This document shows, one piece after another, positions 42,425-51,814 of a DNA stretch of 64,000 nt; position 1 is the stretch's first letter; each line of letters starts with the position of its first letter. Source of the DNA: Acidimicrobiia bacterium (GTDB lineage Bacteria; Actinomycetota; Acidimicrobiia; IMCC26256; JAOSJM01). The notes below the pieces were generated by a model. That model saw only the letters and a list, made by a program, of their open reading frames with translations, was not told the DNA's origin and ran no database searches. Location: contig JAOSJM010000001.1 of the NCBI GenBank assembly GCA_027494165.1, forward strand, positions 992,001-1,056,000, given 5' to 3'. The position numbers and the translations under genes were made by a program.

Positions 42425-43033
42425 GTGCCTGTGTGGTCCCGTGATCGTCGGTCCCAGGAGCGCGGGCCGGCCGGGCGCCCGGATCCACGCGAGCGCGCCG
42501 TCACCCGTGGGCTCGCCGTCGCCGGCGCCACCGCCGCCGCGGCTGCGGTGCTCGCCTGGTCGTGGCGGAGGTTCGGGCCCCGGAGCCGGCGGTTCGCCTT
42601 CGTCGTGGTGTGGGTCCCGATGACCTGGCTCGGCACCGTCAGCCGCGTGGTCACGCCCCGCCTACCCGCCCGCTACCACGAGCTGCGCGGGTTCGAGCGC
42701 GACGGCGCCCGCGTCTACGAGTTGCTCGGCGTCCGGGTCGTCAAGGCGTTGCTCCGCCGCGGTCCGCTCGCCGCGTTCAACCCCGATCTGCACCTCCCCG
42801 AGGAGCCCACACCCGAGCGCATCGCCCACCTCGACCGGCGCATGCGCGACGCCGAGGCGAGCCACGCCATCCTGTTCGTGGCGACGCTCGGTCTCGGCGC
42901 CGGGGCACGCGTTCGCGGTTGGCGGACCGCCGCCCGGTGGACCGTGCTGTTCGACGTCCTGCTCAACGGCTACCCGGTGGTGCTGCAGCGCTACAACCGG
43001 GCGCTGCTGGCGAGGAGGTTCGGCCCGCACTGA
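42425..43033 (+). CDS. small membrane protein, CrtO-acyltransferase-like
   Basis: A 202-residue protein with an N-terminal hydrophobic stretch (GLAVAGATAAAAAVLAW), a second helix around FVVVWVPMTWLGTV, and two C-terminal helices ending NGYPVVLQRYNRALLARRFG. The ALLRRGPLAAFNPDLHL and final YPVVLQRYNR motifs resemble the glycosyl-diaponeurosporenoate acyltransferase CrtO family. That assignment is tentative, since no carotenoid genes are nearby. The GTG follows GAAGAGG. It is transcribed away from the lipoprotein and towards the metallophosphoesterase. Confidence 0.7.
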   Translation: MPVWSRDRRSQERGPAGRPDPRERAVTRGLAVAGATAAAAAVLAWSWRRFGPRSRRFAFVVVWVPMTWLGTVSRVVTPRLPARYHELRGFERDGARVYELLGVRVVKALLRRGPLAAFNPDLHLPEEPTPERIAHLDRRMRDAEASHAILFVATLGLGAGARVRGWRTAARWTVLFDVLLNGYPVVLQRYNRALLARRFGPH

Positions 43034-43068
43034 GCCACCCGGGGGCCTCGCCCCGCCTGCGGCCGCGG

Positions 43069-44058
43069 TCAGGGGCGGATGGTCGCCTCGTCGCCGACGC
43101 GGACGTCGCGGGTGACGGCCCGCAGGAGCAGGCGGTCGCGGTAGACCGTGATGTCGAGGAAGTGCACGTCCGACCAGGACATCGCGGTGAAGTCGGCGTC
43201 GCCGGTGCCGCGCGCCGGAGCCGGCCCCCGACACCACGTAGGTGACGTCGTCGATCGGCTCGCTGCGCTGGTAGTCGTGCTCGTGGCCCGACAGGACGAG
43301 CTGCACGCCGTACTGCTCGAACAGGGGTGAGAACGCCTCACGCACGTCGGTGTTCGACCCGTGGTAGCCGGCCGAGTAGGGCGGATGGTGCAGGGCGACG
43401 ATCCTCCACCGCTCGTCGGCGCCGGCGAGCGTCTTCTCGAGGAACTCGCGCTGCTCGACGTCGTCGGGCTCGGTGGAGTCGAGACCGATGAGCAGCACGT
43501 CGCCGAGATCGCGGGCCCACCAGCGAGCGGGCATCCCCAGGGCCTCCATCTGGGCGTCGCCGAAGCCGGCCTCGACGTCGTGGTTCCCGAGGATCGCGAG
43601 CAGCTCGGTCCCCTGGTCCAGGATCGCGTCGAACGGGCCGAACACCGTCTCCGGAAGCCGGGCCGGGTCACCGTTCGGGTAGACGTTGTCGCCGAGCAGG
43701 AGCAGCACGTCGTAGGGCGCCTCCCGGCCCGTTCGGGCCATCGCGGACGCCGACGCGTCCAGGAGCCCCCGCTGTCGCCGATGTCACCGATGGCGGCCAG
43801 CCGGAGCAGGGGCGTCGGCGCCACCGGGAGGGGCTCGTAGGGCTCGGTCTGGCTCGGTGCCCCCTTGCGATGGGTCAGGTAGGACCAGATCTGCCGGTGG
43901 TAGACGACGAGGGCCGCGACGGTCCCCACCACGAGGAAGGTCAGCGTGCCGGCCACGAGGACCCTGAGCGTGTGCCGTGCGGCGTGGCGTCTTCCCTCCC
44001 GCCTCGGGGTCGTGCCGGCCGCGACGGGCCGGTCGGCAGCGGGGCCCGGCGTGGTCAT
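43069..44058 (-). CDS. membrane-anchored metallophosphoesterase (two frame breaks)
   Basis: One N-terminal membrane helix (residues ~30-52) follows a basic start; the phosphatase domain would be outside. Metal-binding motifs run in order: GDIGD, LLLGDNVYP, ILGNHDVE, ALHHPPYS and LSGHEHDYQRS, the pattern of acid-phosphatase-like calcineurin enzymes. One base is missing from the C run 43766-43770, and another shift lies near 43215; correcting both gives about 330 residues ending DEATIRP. It is transcribed divergently from the PEP-dependent phosphotransferase, 137 bp away. Substrate is unknown. Confidence 0.88.
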   Translation of the reverse strand: MTTPGPAADRPVAAGTTPRREGRRHAARHTLRVLVAGTLTFLVVGTVAALVVYHRQIWSYLTHRKGAPSQTEPYEPLPVAPTPLLRLAAIGDIGDSGGSWTRRRPRWPERAGRRPTTCCSCSATTSTRTVTRPGFRRRCSARSTRSWTRGPSCSRSSGTTTSRPASATPRWRPWGCPLAGGPAISATCCSSVSTPPSPTTSSSASSSRRRSPAPTSGGGSSPCTIRPTRPATTGRTPTCVRRSHPCSSSTACSSSCRATSTTTSAASRSTTSPTWCRGPAPARGTGDADFTAMSWSDVHFLDITVYRDRLLLRAVTRDVRVGDEATIRP

Positions 44059-44195
44059 AGCCCGCCCTTGTACCAGAATCGATCCGTCACCGTGCTCGCG
44101 GGCGCACGACCTCCCGGCGCGCGGTCGGGCCCCCGTACCATTGGTCTCCGGGCGACCTCGAGTGGCCCCTCGGGGAGGAGCGTCACCTGGAAGCC

Positions 44196-46312
44196 ATGCG
44201 GGACAGCGCCGGAGGGGTGGCAGGCGAGAGCGTCGCGCGGCGCGGACCGACGTCGCCGGGCCTCGTGGTGAGCCTCGACTCGCCCGAGGCGGCCGACCCG
44301 GCGCTGGCGGGGGCGAAGGCGGCCAACCTCGCCCGGTGCGCCGAGGCCGGGTTGCCGACCTTGCCCGGCTTCGTCGTCACGACCGGGGCGACGGCGCGCG
44401 GGGTGGACGACCCGGAGGTCGAGCAGGCGATGAGGGTCGCCTGGGAGGCGATCTCGAGTGGCGGGGCGGTCCCGCTGGTCGTCCGGTCGTCGTCGACGAT
44501 CGAGGACGCGGCGGTGTCGTCGATGGCGGGACGCTTCACGTCGGTGCTCGACGTCGTCGGTTGGGAGGCGTTCCTCGGTGGGGTGCGGACCGTCCTGGGT
44601 TCGGCGCTCGCGGTTCGCGACGAGTCCGGCCGATCGCGCCCCATGGCGGTCCTGGTGCAACCTCAGCTCGAGTCGCGCCTCGGAGGCGTCCTGTTCGGGG
44701 TCGACCCGGTCAGCGGCGACCGGCGGAGGATCGTGATCGAGGCCGTCACCGGTGGCCCGGACTCGCTGGTGAGCGGTCGGGCCGACGCCGCGCACCTCGT
44801 CGTGACCCGGCGGGGGCGGGTGGTCGAGTCCAGCGGTTCCGGCGCGGTCGCCCTGTCGAGATCGTCGCGGCGCGCGCTGGCCCGGCTGGCGCGCCGCTCG
44901 GCGCGCGCCTTCGGCGGAGCCCAGGACGTCGAATGGGCCGAGGACGTCCGCGGACGGTTGTGGCTGCTCCAGAGCAGGCCGGTGACGGCCGTGGCCGAGC
45001 ACGGTGGGAAGGGGCACCGCTTCGGTCCGGGTCCGGTGGCCGAGACCTTCCCGGCGCCGCTGCACCCGCTCGAACGGGACCTCTGGATCGTTCCCCTCCG
45101 CGAGGGGATCACCCGTGCGCTCCTCGTGACCGGGGCCGCGAGCAGGCGGCGGGTCGCCTCCTCGCCGGTGCTCACGACGGTGCGGGGCTGGGCGGCCTGC
45201 GACCTGGACCTCCTCGGCATCGGCCGTCGGGCGTCCGCGGCGAGGTTCCTGAACCCGGTGCCGGCGGTCAGGAGGCTCGTCGCGGCGTGGACCGTGGGAA
45301 GGCTGCGCGTCGCCCTCCCCGGGCTGTCGGAGCGGATCGTCGGAGCCGTCGACGCGGATCTCGCGGCGGTTCCGGACCTCGACGAGCTGAGCGACTCCCA
45401 GATCGTCGAGCTGCTCGAGAGAGCGCGATCCGAGCTCGCCGTCGTGCACACCCTGGAGGTGCTCGCGGGGATGCTGCTGCACGGGACCGGCCCCGGCCCC
45501 TCCGCGGCGGCGGCCGCGATCGACGCGCTCCGCGCCGGGCGTGCGGCGGGCCGGGCGGACACCGACATCGTCGCCGAGAACCCCGTCGTCCTGGCGTTGA
45601 CGGCTCCGGCGATCTGCTCCGGCGAGGGCCTGCCCGAGACGCGGGCGCCGGCTCGAGCGGGCGGTGGGCACGCGAGGTCCGGCAGCGATCCGGTCGACGC
45701 CCTGGACGCGCGGGAGGCGCTCCGGCTGAGGACCAGGTGGCTGCAGGAGCTGACGGCGAGGGCGGCGGAGCGCATCGGTTCCCGCCTCGCCGCGAGAGGC
45801 GCCCTCCCGGAGGGCTCCGCGGTGCGGCACCTCGATCTCGACGAGCTGGCGGACGTGGTCGCCGGGCGGGGGACGCCGACCGACGTCGAGGCGCGATGCA
45901 CGGTGGCCTTCGGTGCCCCGCTGCCGCCGGCGTTCCGGCTCACGCTGGCGGGAGACGCGGTCCCGGCCCGCCACACCCACCCTGCGGCGGCCGCAGGAGT
46001 GCCCGCCGGGGGCGGGCGGGTCACGGGGCGGGCCATGCACCGCGTGCCCGCCGGCGGGGTGCGGCCCGGCGGCATCCTGGTGGTCGCTCACCTCGAGCCG
46101 TCGCTGGCCGCGGTGCTCCCGCAGCTCGACGGCCTGGTGTCGGAGACCGGGGGAGCGCTCTCGCACCTCGCCATCCTCGCCCGGGAGACGGGCGTGCCGA
46201 CGGTGGTGGCCGTTCCCGGCGCCCGCACGAGGTTCCCCCGGGCGCCACGATGCTCGTGGACGGTTCCACCGGCGAGGTGGAGCTGCTGGACGGCCCGGAG
46301 GTGCAGCCGTGA
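44196..46312 (+). CDS. PEP-synthase/rifampin-phosphotransferase-like enzyme (one frame break)
   Basis: The N-terminus is a PPDK-type ATP-grasp domain (residues ~25-270): GAKAANLARCAEAGLPTLPG, VVRSSSTIEDA, MAVLVQPQLESRLGGVLFGV, and DVEWAEDVRGRLWLLQSRPV. A unique middle of about 340 residues follows. The C-terminus is a PEP-utilising phosphohistidine domain with TGGALSHLAILARETGVPTVV; the histidine is near residue 656. The TIM barrel of PpsA and PPDK is missing. This order matches rifampin phosphotransferase, though the middle is not obviously its drug-binding domain. One C is lost in the run 46235-46239. The stop overlaps the next gene start. Confidence 0.85.
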
Positions 46313-47241
46313 CGCTCGGCCGGCTGCTACGAGCCCTCGTGCTGGTGCTCGTCGTGCTGGTGCTCCTGGTGTCGGGCGGGTACCTGATCGTCTACCTGTT
46401 CCGGTGGGAGTGGAACCGGGCGCACACCGCCGGGATCTTCTTCGTCGGCGCCGAGGTGGCCCTGGTGGGCCTCGAGCTCCACTCCCGACTCCGGGCCATC
46501 GAACGCCGGCTCGACGGGGGAGCGGCGATCGATCCGACCGGGGCGGCGGCGCGGGCGATCACGGACGCGAACCGCGGCCGGACGAGGTCGTTCGCGTGGT
46601 TGCGCGAGTCCTCCGGGCGAACAGGGGTCTTCATCCCGGTGTTGCTGGGCGCGGGAGTGCTCCTCTCGGCCGTCGCGTTCGTCATCGAGCGGGTCGCGGG
46701 CGCCTTCGCCGGCCCCGCCGTGGATGCCGCCGTCGCCCGCCGCCTGGGGCTGGCCCTCCCGGCCCGAGGGCTCGTGCCCCAGGTCGCGGTCCCGGAGCGA
46801 CCCGGACGCGGCGTGGAGGACGAACGGCCGATCGTGGTCGCGCCCGGCCGGCCTGCGGCGCTCGCGGCGGTGGTGCTGGTCGCCGTGCTGCTGACCGGCG
46901 GTGTGGCCGCGGGCATCTACGTCCTGCGCGATCTCACCGCGAGCCGGTCCGAACCGGCGCCCGACGGAGTCGCGACGGTGGTCGAGACCCGGATCGACGA
47001 GCGCCGCACCGACCGGCCGATCGCGGAGAGCGCGGAGAGCCTCTGGGGCGCGTGCCGCAGCACCGTGCACGACGACGTGCAGCTGGTCGGGCTGCGTGCG
47101 ACGGGGCCGAACCTCGTGGAGCTGACCCTCCTGCCACCGCTCGGCGACCTGGAGAGGAAGAGGCTCCGGGGGTGCCTCGATGACACGACGCTCGACTTCG
47201 TGCGGGCGGAGGTCGTCGGGTTCCGGACGATCGAGGAGTGA
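46309..47241 (+). CDS. membrane protein of unknown function
   Basis: A 310-residue protein starting in a GTGA overlap with the phosphotransferase-like gene, so probably co-translated. Hydrophobic segments lie near residues 8-30, 40-52, 104-124 and 188-212. Between and after them are soluble parts; the last ~95 residues hold two cysteines (LWGACRST and LRGCLDDTT) that could form an extracytoplasmic disulfide. No family is recognised. Coupling suggests it acts with the upstream enzyme. Confidence 0.75.
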   Translation: MTLGRLLRALVLVLVVLVLLVSGGYLIVYLFRWEWNRAHTAGIFFVGAEVALVGLELHSRLRAIERRLDGGAAIDPTGAAARAITDANRGRTRSFAWLRESSGRTGVFIPVLLGAGVLLSAVAFVIERVAGAFAGPAVDAAVARRLGLALPARGLVPQVAVPERPGRGVEDERPIVVAPGRPAALAAVVLVAVLLTGGVAAGIYVLRDLTASRSEPAPDGVATVVETRIDERRTDRPIAESAESLWGACRSTVHDDVQLVGLRATGPNLVELTLLPPLGDLERKRLRGCLDDTTLDFVRAEVVGFRTIEE

Positions 47242-47310
47242 CCGGCGGAGACCGGCGGCCGTCCCACGGCCCGAGCGGCATGCCGGCCGGTCGCCGACGA
47301 GACTCGTGTC

Positions 47311-47811
47311 GTGGGCGAGGTGAGGGTGGCGGAACCGGGCGACGCCGGGGCCGTCGAGTCCGTGTGGGCCGAGGTCGCGGCAGAGGGCGAGTGGATCGGT
47401 GCCGAGGCCCCGCTCCGCCCCGGCTGGGGCGACCGCTTCCGGGCCGCGCTCGCCGCCCCTGAGTCGTGCTGGTTCGTCGTCGAGGCGGGAGGGCGGGTCG
47501 TCGGTGGCGCGTTCGTCCAGGACGAGCGGGGTGTCGGGCATCTGGGGATGGCGATCGCCGGAGCCCATCGCGGGGTCGGACTCGGTCGTCTCCTGCTCGA
47601 CGCCGCCGTCGGCTGGGCGCGGGATCGCGGATGCCACAAGATGACGCTCGAGGTCTGGCCGCACAACCTTCGGGCCCGACGGCTCTACGAGAGCGCCGGG
47701 TTCGCCGAGGAGGGCTACCTCAGGCGTCACCACCGTCGCCGGGACGGAGCCCTGTGGGACGCCGTGGCCATGGGACTGGTCCTGGACGACGACTCGCCCG
47801 GCCGTCCGTGA
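47311..47811 (+). CDS. GNAT family N-acetyltransferase (RimI/RimL-like)
   Basis: A 166-residue acetyltransferase. The acetyl-CoA loop is in AGAHRGVGLGRLLLDAAV near residue 88-105, and the following strand is MTLEVWPHNLRARRLYESAGFAEEG, a classical GNAT motif A/B pair. The GTG at 47311 lies 70 bp after the membrane-protein gene. Substrate is unknown. Confidence 0.9.
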   Translation: MGEVRVAEPGDAGAVESVWAEVAAEGEWIGAEAPLRPGWGDRFRAALAAPESCWFVVEAGGRVVGGAFVQDERGVGHLGMAIAGAHRGVGLGRLLLDAAVGWARDRGCHKMTLEVWPHNLRARRLYESAGFAEEGYLRRHHRRRDGALWDAVAMGLVLDDDSPGRP

Positions 47812-47942
47812 GGGGCCGACCTCCCGGACGAGCACACGGGTGAGGCGATGACCGGTGGACCCCGCTCGGGGGATCCCCTCACGCGACGTGACGCGCGCCG
47901 CCGACGTCCAGCTGCCGGATCGCGGCATCTAGGGTTCGGCCC

Positions 47943-48536
47943 GTGCTTCCCGTCCGCACCGCGACGCCCCGTGACCTCGCGGCGATCGGAGAGGTGCTCG
48001 CCCGGGCGTTCCACACCGATCCGGTGAGCCTGTGGTTGATGCCCGACGAGGACGCGCGGCGGAGGCGAAGCCCGGCGATGTTCCGCGCCTCGGCTCGCAA
48101 CGGCCTGGAGAAGGGCGGCGTCTGGACGACGGATCCCGTCCGCGGCGCCGCGCTGTGGTGCGCGCCGGGGCGGTGGAAGGACCGACCCCGCGAGGTGGTG
48201 CGCCAGCTCCCCGCGCTCGCCGCCCTGGGTCGCAACGTGCCCCGCGCGCTGCGGACCTTCCGGCTGCTGGAGCGGCACCACCCTACGGAGGAGCACTGGT
48301 ACCTCGACATCATCGGCACCGACCCGGATCACCAGGGCACGGGTGTCGGGTCGGCCCTGCTCCGGCCGGTCCTCGCCCGATGCGACGACGAGGTGCTCCC
48401 GGCCTACCTCGTGTCGTCGAACGTGGCCAACATCCCCTTCTACGAGCGGCACGGCTTCCGCCTCATGGACGAGATCACGGTCCCCGGCGGACCGGTGATG
48501 TACCCGATGTGGCGGGACCCGCGGCCCACGCCGTAG
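47943..48536 (+). CDS. GNAT family N-acetyltransferase
   Basis: A 197-residue acetyltransferase with VRTATPRDLAAIGEVLARAF at the start, a central YLDIIGTDPDHQGTGVGSALL (acetyl-CoA binding), and NIPFYERHGFRL near the end. It resembles the small GNAT group seen in actinobacteria with no assigned substrate. The gene is intact and separated by 131 bp from the preceding GNAT, so probably a separate transcript. Confidence 0.9.
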   Translation: MLPVRTATPRDLAAIGEVLARAFHTDPVSLWLMPDEDARRRRSPAMFRASARNGLEKGGVWTTDPVRGAALWCAPGRWKDRPREVVRQLPALAALGRNVPRALRTFRLLERHHPTEEHWYLDIIGTDPDHQGTGVGSALLRPVLARCDDEVLPAYLVSSNVANIPFYERHGFRLMDEITVPGGPVMYPMWRDPRPTP

Positions 48537-48681
48537 GCAGCGACGCCCGTGGCGGCGGCCTCGAGGGCGGGGTCGGCGAGGAGTGGCCCCGGTTCGACCG
48601 CGGATCGGGATGCCGGTACCGATCCGGCGGGTGGTGCGGGTGCGCCCGGAGAGTGTCATGCCTCCCGGGGATGATGGGGGT

Positions 48682-49827
48682 ATGCAGGGTTCGGAGCTCG
48701 CACGGCTCGAGGTGTTGGCCGGGGAGGTCGAGGCGGTGCTGGGCGGGTTCGATCCGGAGGGGTCGTCGCCCGAGGAGGCGGCCCGGGTGGTCCTGGGTGG
48801 CGCGCTTGGAGCGGGCGTGTGTGGCGGCGCGGGCCCGGGCGGCGCGGCGGGTCGAGGACGCGAGGTTGCACCGCCGGTGGGGGTACGCGACCGCGGCGCA
48901 GTGGCTGGCCGCGAGGTCGGGCAGCTCGGTGGGTGACGCGTCGGGCCTGCTGGAGGTGGCCCGGCGGGTGGAGGGTCTGGCCGAGACCCGCGACGCGTTC
49001 GTGTCCGGGAGGCTGTCGGCCGCCCAGGCCGGAGCCGTCGCGGGGGCCGCCGAGGCCGACCCGGGAGCCGAGCAGGCCCTGGTGGCGGCGGCCGGGCAGG
49101 TGTCGTTGCGGGAGCTGCGAGAGGAGTCCCGCCACGTGCAGATGCTCGCCGCTTCGGACCAGCAGGCCCGCTACCTGGCCCAGCGCGCATCCCGGTCGTT
49201 TCGCCGCTGGGTCGACGACGAGGGGATGGTCTGTGGCCGGTTCCGTCTCCCCCCGACCAGGGCGCCCTGGTGGTCTCGGCGATCGACCACGAGACCGACC
49301 GGCGTTCCCGGGGCGCCTCCCGGACCGGACGCACCCGGCCCCGGGAGGCCTTCGCCGCCGACGCCCTGGTCGCCCTGGTCTCGGGGGAGGCCAGGGCCCG
49401 CCCCCAGGTCACGGTGACCGCCTCGCTGACCGCGCTGCGCCGGGGCAGGGTGGTCGAGGGGGAGACCTGCCGGGTCGAGGGGTTCGGGGACGTCCCGGTC
49501 ACCCGGGTCCAGGAGCTGTTGGACGACAACCCCTTCGTGAAAGGCGTCCTCACCGACGGCATCGAGGTCCACAAGGTGAAGCACTTCCGCCGGGGGCTCA
49601 CCGCCGAGCAGCGCACCGCCCTGGAGGTACAAGGCGCCCGCTGCTGCGAGCCGGGCTGCGACCGCACCGACGGCCTCGAGATCGACCACGTCGAACCTCT
49701 CGCCGCCGGCGGCCCCACCCAACTCGCCAACCTCGCCGTCCGATGCCCCACCCATCACCGCGACAAGACCGCCCGCGACCGGAACCGCGGCGAACACCAC
49801 ACCAGAGGCGACCCCCACCCGCCCTGA
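48682..49827 (+). CDS. DUF222/HNH endonuclease protein (two frame breaks)
   Basis: Starts MQGSELARLEVLAGEVEAVL, then the DUF222 helical region (WGYATAAQWLAARSG, LSAAQAGAVAGAAEADPGAE), and ends with an HNH nuclease fold: CEPGCDRTDGLEIDHVEPLA with metal-binding His, then NLAVRCPTHHRDKT. One extra G lies in 48795-48797 and one C is missing from 49249-49254; fixed, the protein has about 381 residues. The family is abundant and multicopy in high-GC actinobacteria, often linked to mobile DNA, but function is unproven. Confidence 0.88.
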
Positions 49828-50039
49828 CCCACGCCACCCCCTCCCGACCCCGAACCCGGGCACCGATACCGGGCGCGCGAGCGTCCGGCTCGAGGAGGCT
49901 CAGCGCGGCGGAGCGCGGCCGGGGTCGCTCCGTCCTGCCCGAAGTCGCGACCAGCCGCAACACGCCACGCGGACGGTCGTGTCGACGGCGCTGTCGATCC
50001 ACGTCGTCGGCGTGGCCGGAGACGCGCCGGCGTGGCGGC

Positions 50040-51503
50040 TCAGGGCGACAGCTCGAACAGCTCGATCGTCTCCAGGACGACCGTCCCGCCGGCCGCCCGC
50101 AGCGCGAACCCGTCGCGGCGCGGAGCGGGATACACGAGCGCCGACAGCGACGCGACGCCGTCGTTCGCGAAGACCTCGACCGAGCACTCGTCACCGAGGA
50201 CCCGCACGGTCACCCGTCCGTCGCGTGGCTCGACCGGCGCCGCGGCCGAGGTCGGGTGCTCGCGGTGGAAGGCCGCGGTCCCGGCGCGCGACCGGTCGAT
50301 CGACAGGGTCGACGCGGCGAGGTCGTACACGATCGCCGTGCGCTCGTCGCCACCCACCATCGTGTGCAGCTCGAGGTGCGACGCCGCGCTGCGATCGACC
50401 CGGATGCGCAGCGTGAGGTCGAAGTGGCGGCACCGGACACCGTCGAGGACGTCGCCCGCTCCCGGGAGCACGACGTCGTGCCCCGACAGGCGTGGTGCGC
50501 GGCAGGCATCGAGGGCCGCGACCGGCACCTGGGTGAGGCGCGGCCCGCCGGCGGTCCGGGTGAGCCCGAGGCGGCGGGAGACCGTCATCACGCCGCGCCA
50601 GCCGGTGCTCGGCACCCGGTCGGCGTAGCGCCAGTTCGACATCCAGGCGATCCAGACCCGCTCGCCCGAGGGGACGTCGTTCCAGCTCTGCGCCGCGTAG
50701 AAGTCGGGGCCGTGGTCGGCCCAGAGCACCTCGTCGCCGTCGGGGGTGAACACGTGGCCGTCGAAGTCGCCGACGAGGTAGCCCGTCCCGGTGCCGCCCG
50801 AGGGGGCGCCGGCCATGACCCCGAGCGACAGCACCCACCGCTCGTCGCCCGTGCCGTCGACGCGCAGGGGGAAGAGGTCGGGGGTCTCCCAGCTCGCCTC
50901 CTCGGCGATGCGGGGAACCAGCTCCGAGGAGAGCGTCCAGTGCCGGAGATCCGGCGACGTGTGGACGAGGACCCGCCGGCCGGCGGCGAGCACCATCACC
51001 CAGTGCGACGCTCCGCCCTGGCTCCAGCGGAACACCTTGGGGTCGCGGAAGTCGGGCTCCCCGGCGGGTGGGGGCAGCACCGGGTTGCCGGGATCGGTGC
51101 GCCACGTGCGCCCACGGTCGCAGGAGAAGGCCAGGCTCTGCGCCTGGCCCTCGGCCGAGGCGTGCGTGAAGACGGCGACGAGCGCGCCGCGACCGAACCC
51201 GGCCGTGCCGTCGTGGTCGACGACGGCGGAGCCCGAGTAGATCCACCCGAGCTCGTCGGGGGCCAGCGCGACCGGCAGGTGCTCCCAGCGGACGAGGTCA
51301 CGCGAGACGGCGTGCCCCCAGTGCATCGGACCCCACACGTCGTCATCGGGATGGTGCTGGTAGCAGAGGTGGTACTCGCCGCCGTCGAAGACCAGGCCGT
51401 TCGGGTCGTTGAGCCAGCCGGCCGGAGGCGTGAAGTGGAACCGGGGCCGGCCGGGGGGCTCGTGCGCCCCGCGCTCGTCGATCACCGCGGCAGCCTCGCA
51501 CAC
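50040..51503 (-). CDS. GH32 glycoside hydrolase (invertase/levanase type)
   Basis: Hydrolyses beta-fructosyl links of sucrose, sucrose-6-phosphate or fructans. The 487-residue protein has the nucleophile in GWLNDPNGLVF near residue 31, FTPDGDE, the transition-state motif FRDPKVF near residue 153, and the acid/base glutamate in SWETPDLFPL near residue 207 (more often WECPD). The C-terminal ~150 residues form the beta-sandwich module. No signal peptide is visible, suggesting a cytoplasmic enzyme. There is no sugar transporter or regulator beside it. The first ~30 codons lie in a 124-bp tandem duplication. Confidence 0.95.
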   Translation of the reverse strand: MCEAAAVIDERGAHEPPGRPRFHFTPPAGWLNDPNGLVFDGGEYHLCYQHHPDDDVWGPMHWGHAVSRDLVRWEHLPVALAPDELGWIYSGSAVVDHDGTAGFGRGALVAVFTHASAEGQAQSLAFSCDRGRTWRTDPGNPVLPPPAGEPDFRDPKVFRWSQGGASHWVMVLAAGRRVLVHTSPDLRHWTLSSELVPRIAEEASWETPDLFPLRVDGTGDERWVLSLGVMAGAPSGGTGTGYLVGDFDGHVFTPDGDEVLWADHGPDFYAAQSWNDVPSGERVWIAWMSNWRYADRVPSTGWRGVMTVSRRLGLTRTAGGPRLTQVPVAALDACRAPRLSGHDVVLPGAGDVLDGVRCRHFDLTLRIRVDRSAASHLELHTMVGGDERTAIVYDLAASTLSIDRSRAGTAAFHREHPTSAAAPVEPRDGRVTVRVLGDECSVEVFANDGVASLSALVYPAPRRDGFALRAAGGTVVLETIELFELSP

Positions 51504-51665
51504 CTCGGGACCCGGGCCCCGGTGCCGTGCGCGGCCTACCGCCGGCCGGAGGCGTGAAGTGGAACCGGGGCCGGCCTGGGGGCTCGTGCGCCCCGCGCTC
51601 GTCGATCACCGCGGCAGCCTCGCACACCTCGGGACCCGGGCTCCCGGTGCCGTGCGCGGCCTACC
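51417..51665. repeat. tandem duplication of the GH32 5' end and leader (124/125 bp)
   Basis: Copy 1 (51417-51540) and copy 2 (51541-51665) share nearly all bases, each starting GCCGGCCGGAGGCGTGAAGT and ending GCGGCCTACC. They differ at one C/T and near a C run. Copy 1 includes the GH32 start; copy 2 repeats the first ~28 codons upstream out of use. Confidence 0.93.
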
Positions 51666-51814
51666 GTGAAGGCACGGTCCTCCGACCCGGGTCCGGACGA
51701 GCTCGTCCGGCCGCGGCCGGCGACCGCTGAAGTCAGGGGGCGTGTCCCTCTCCCCGGAGCCGGGCCCGTGGTGCCGGAACCCGGTGCTGGCGCCCGTCAC
51801 CCGCGGTGGCGCGC

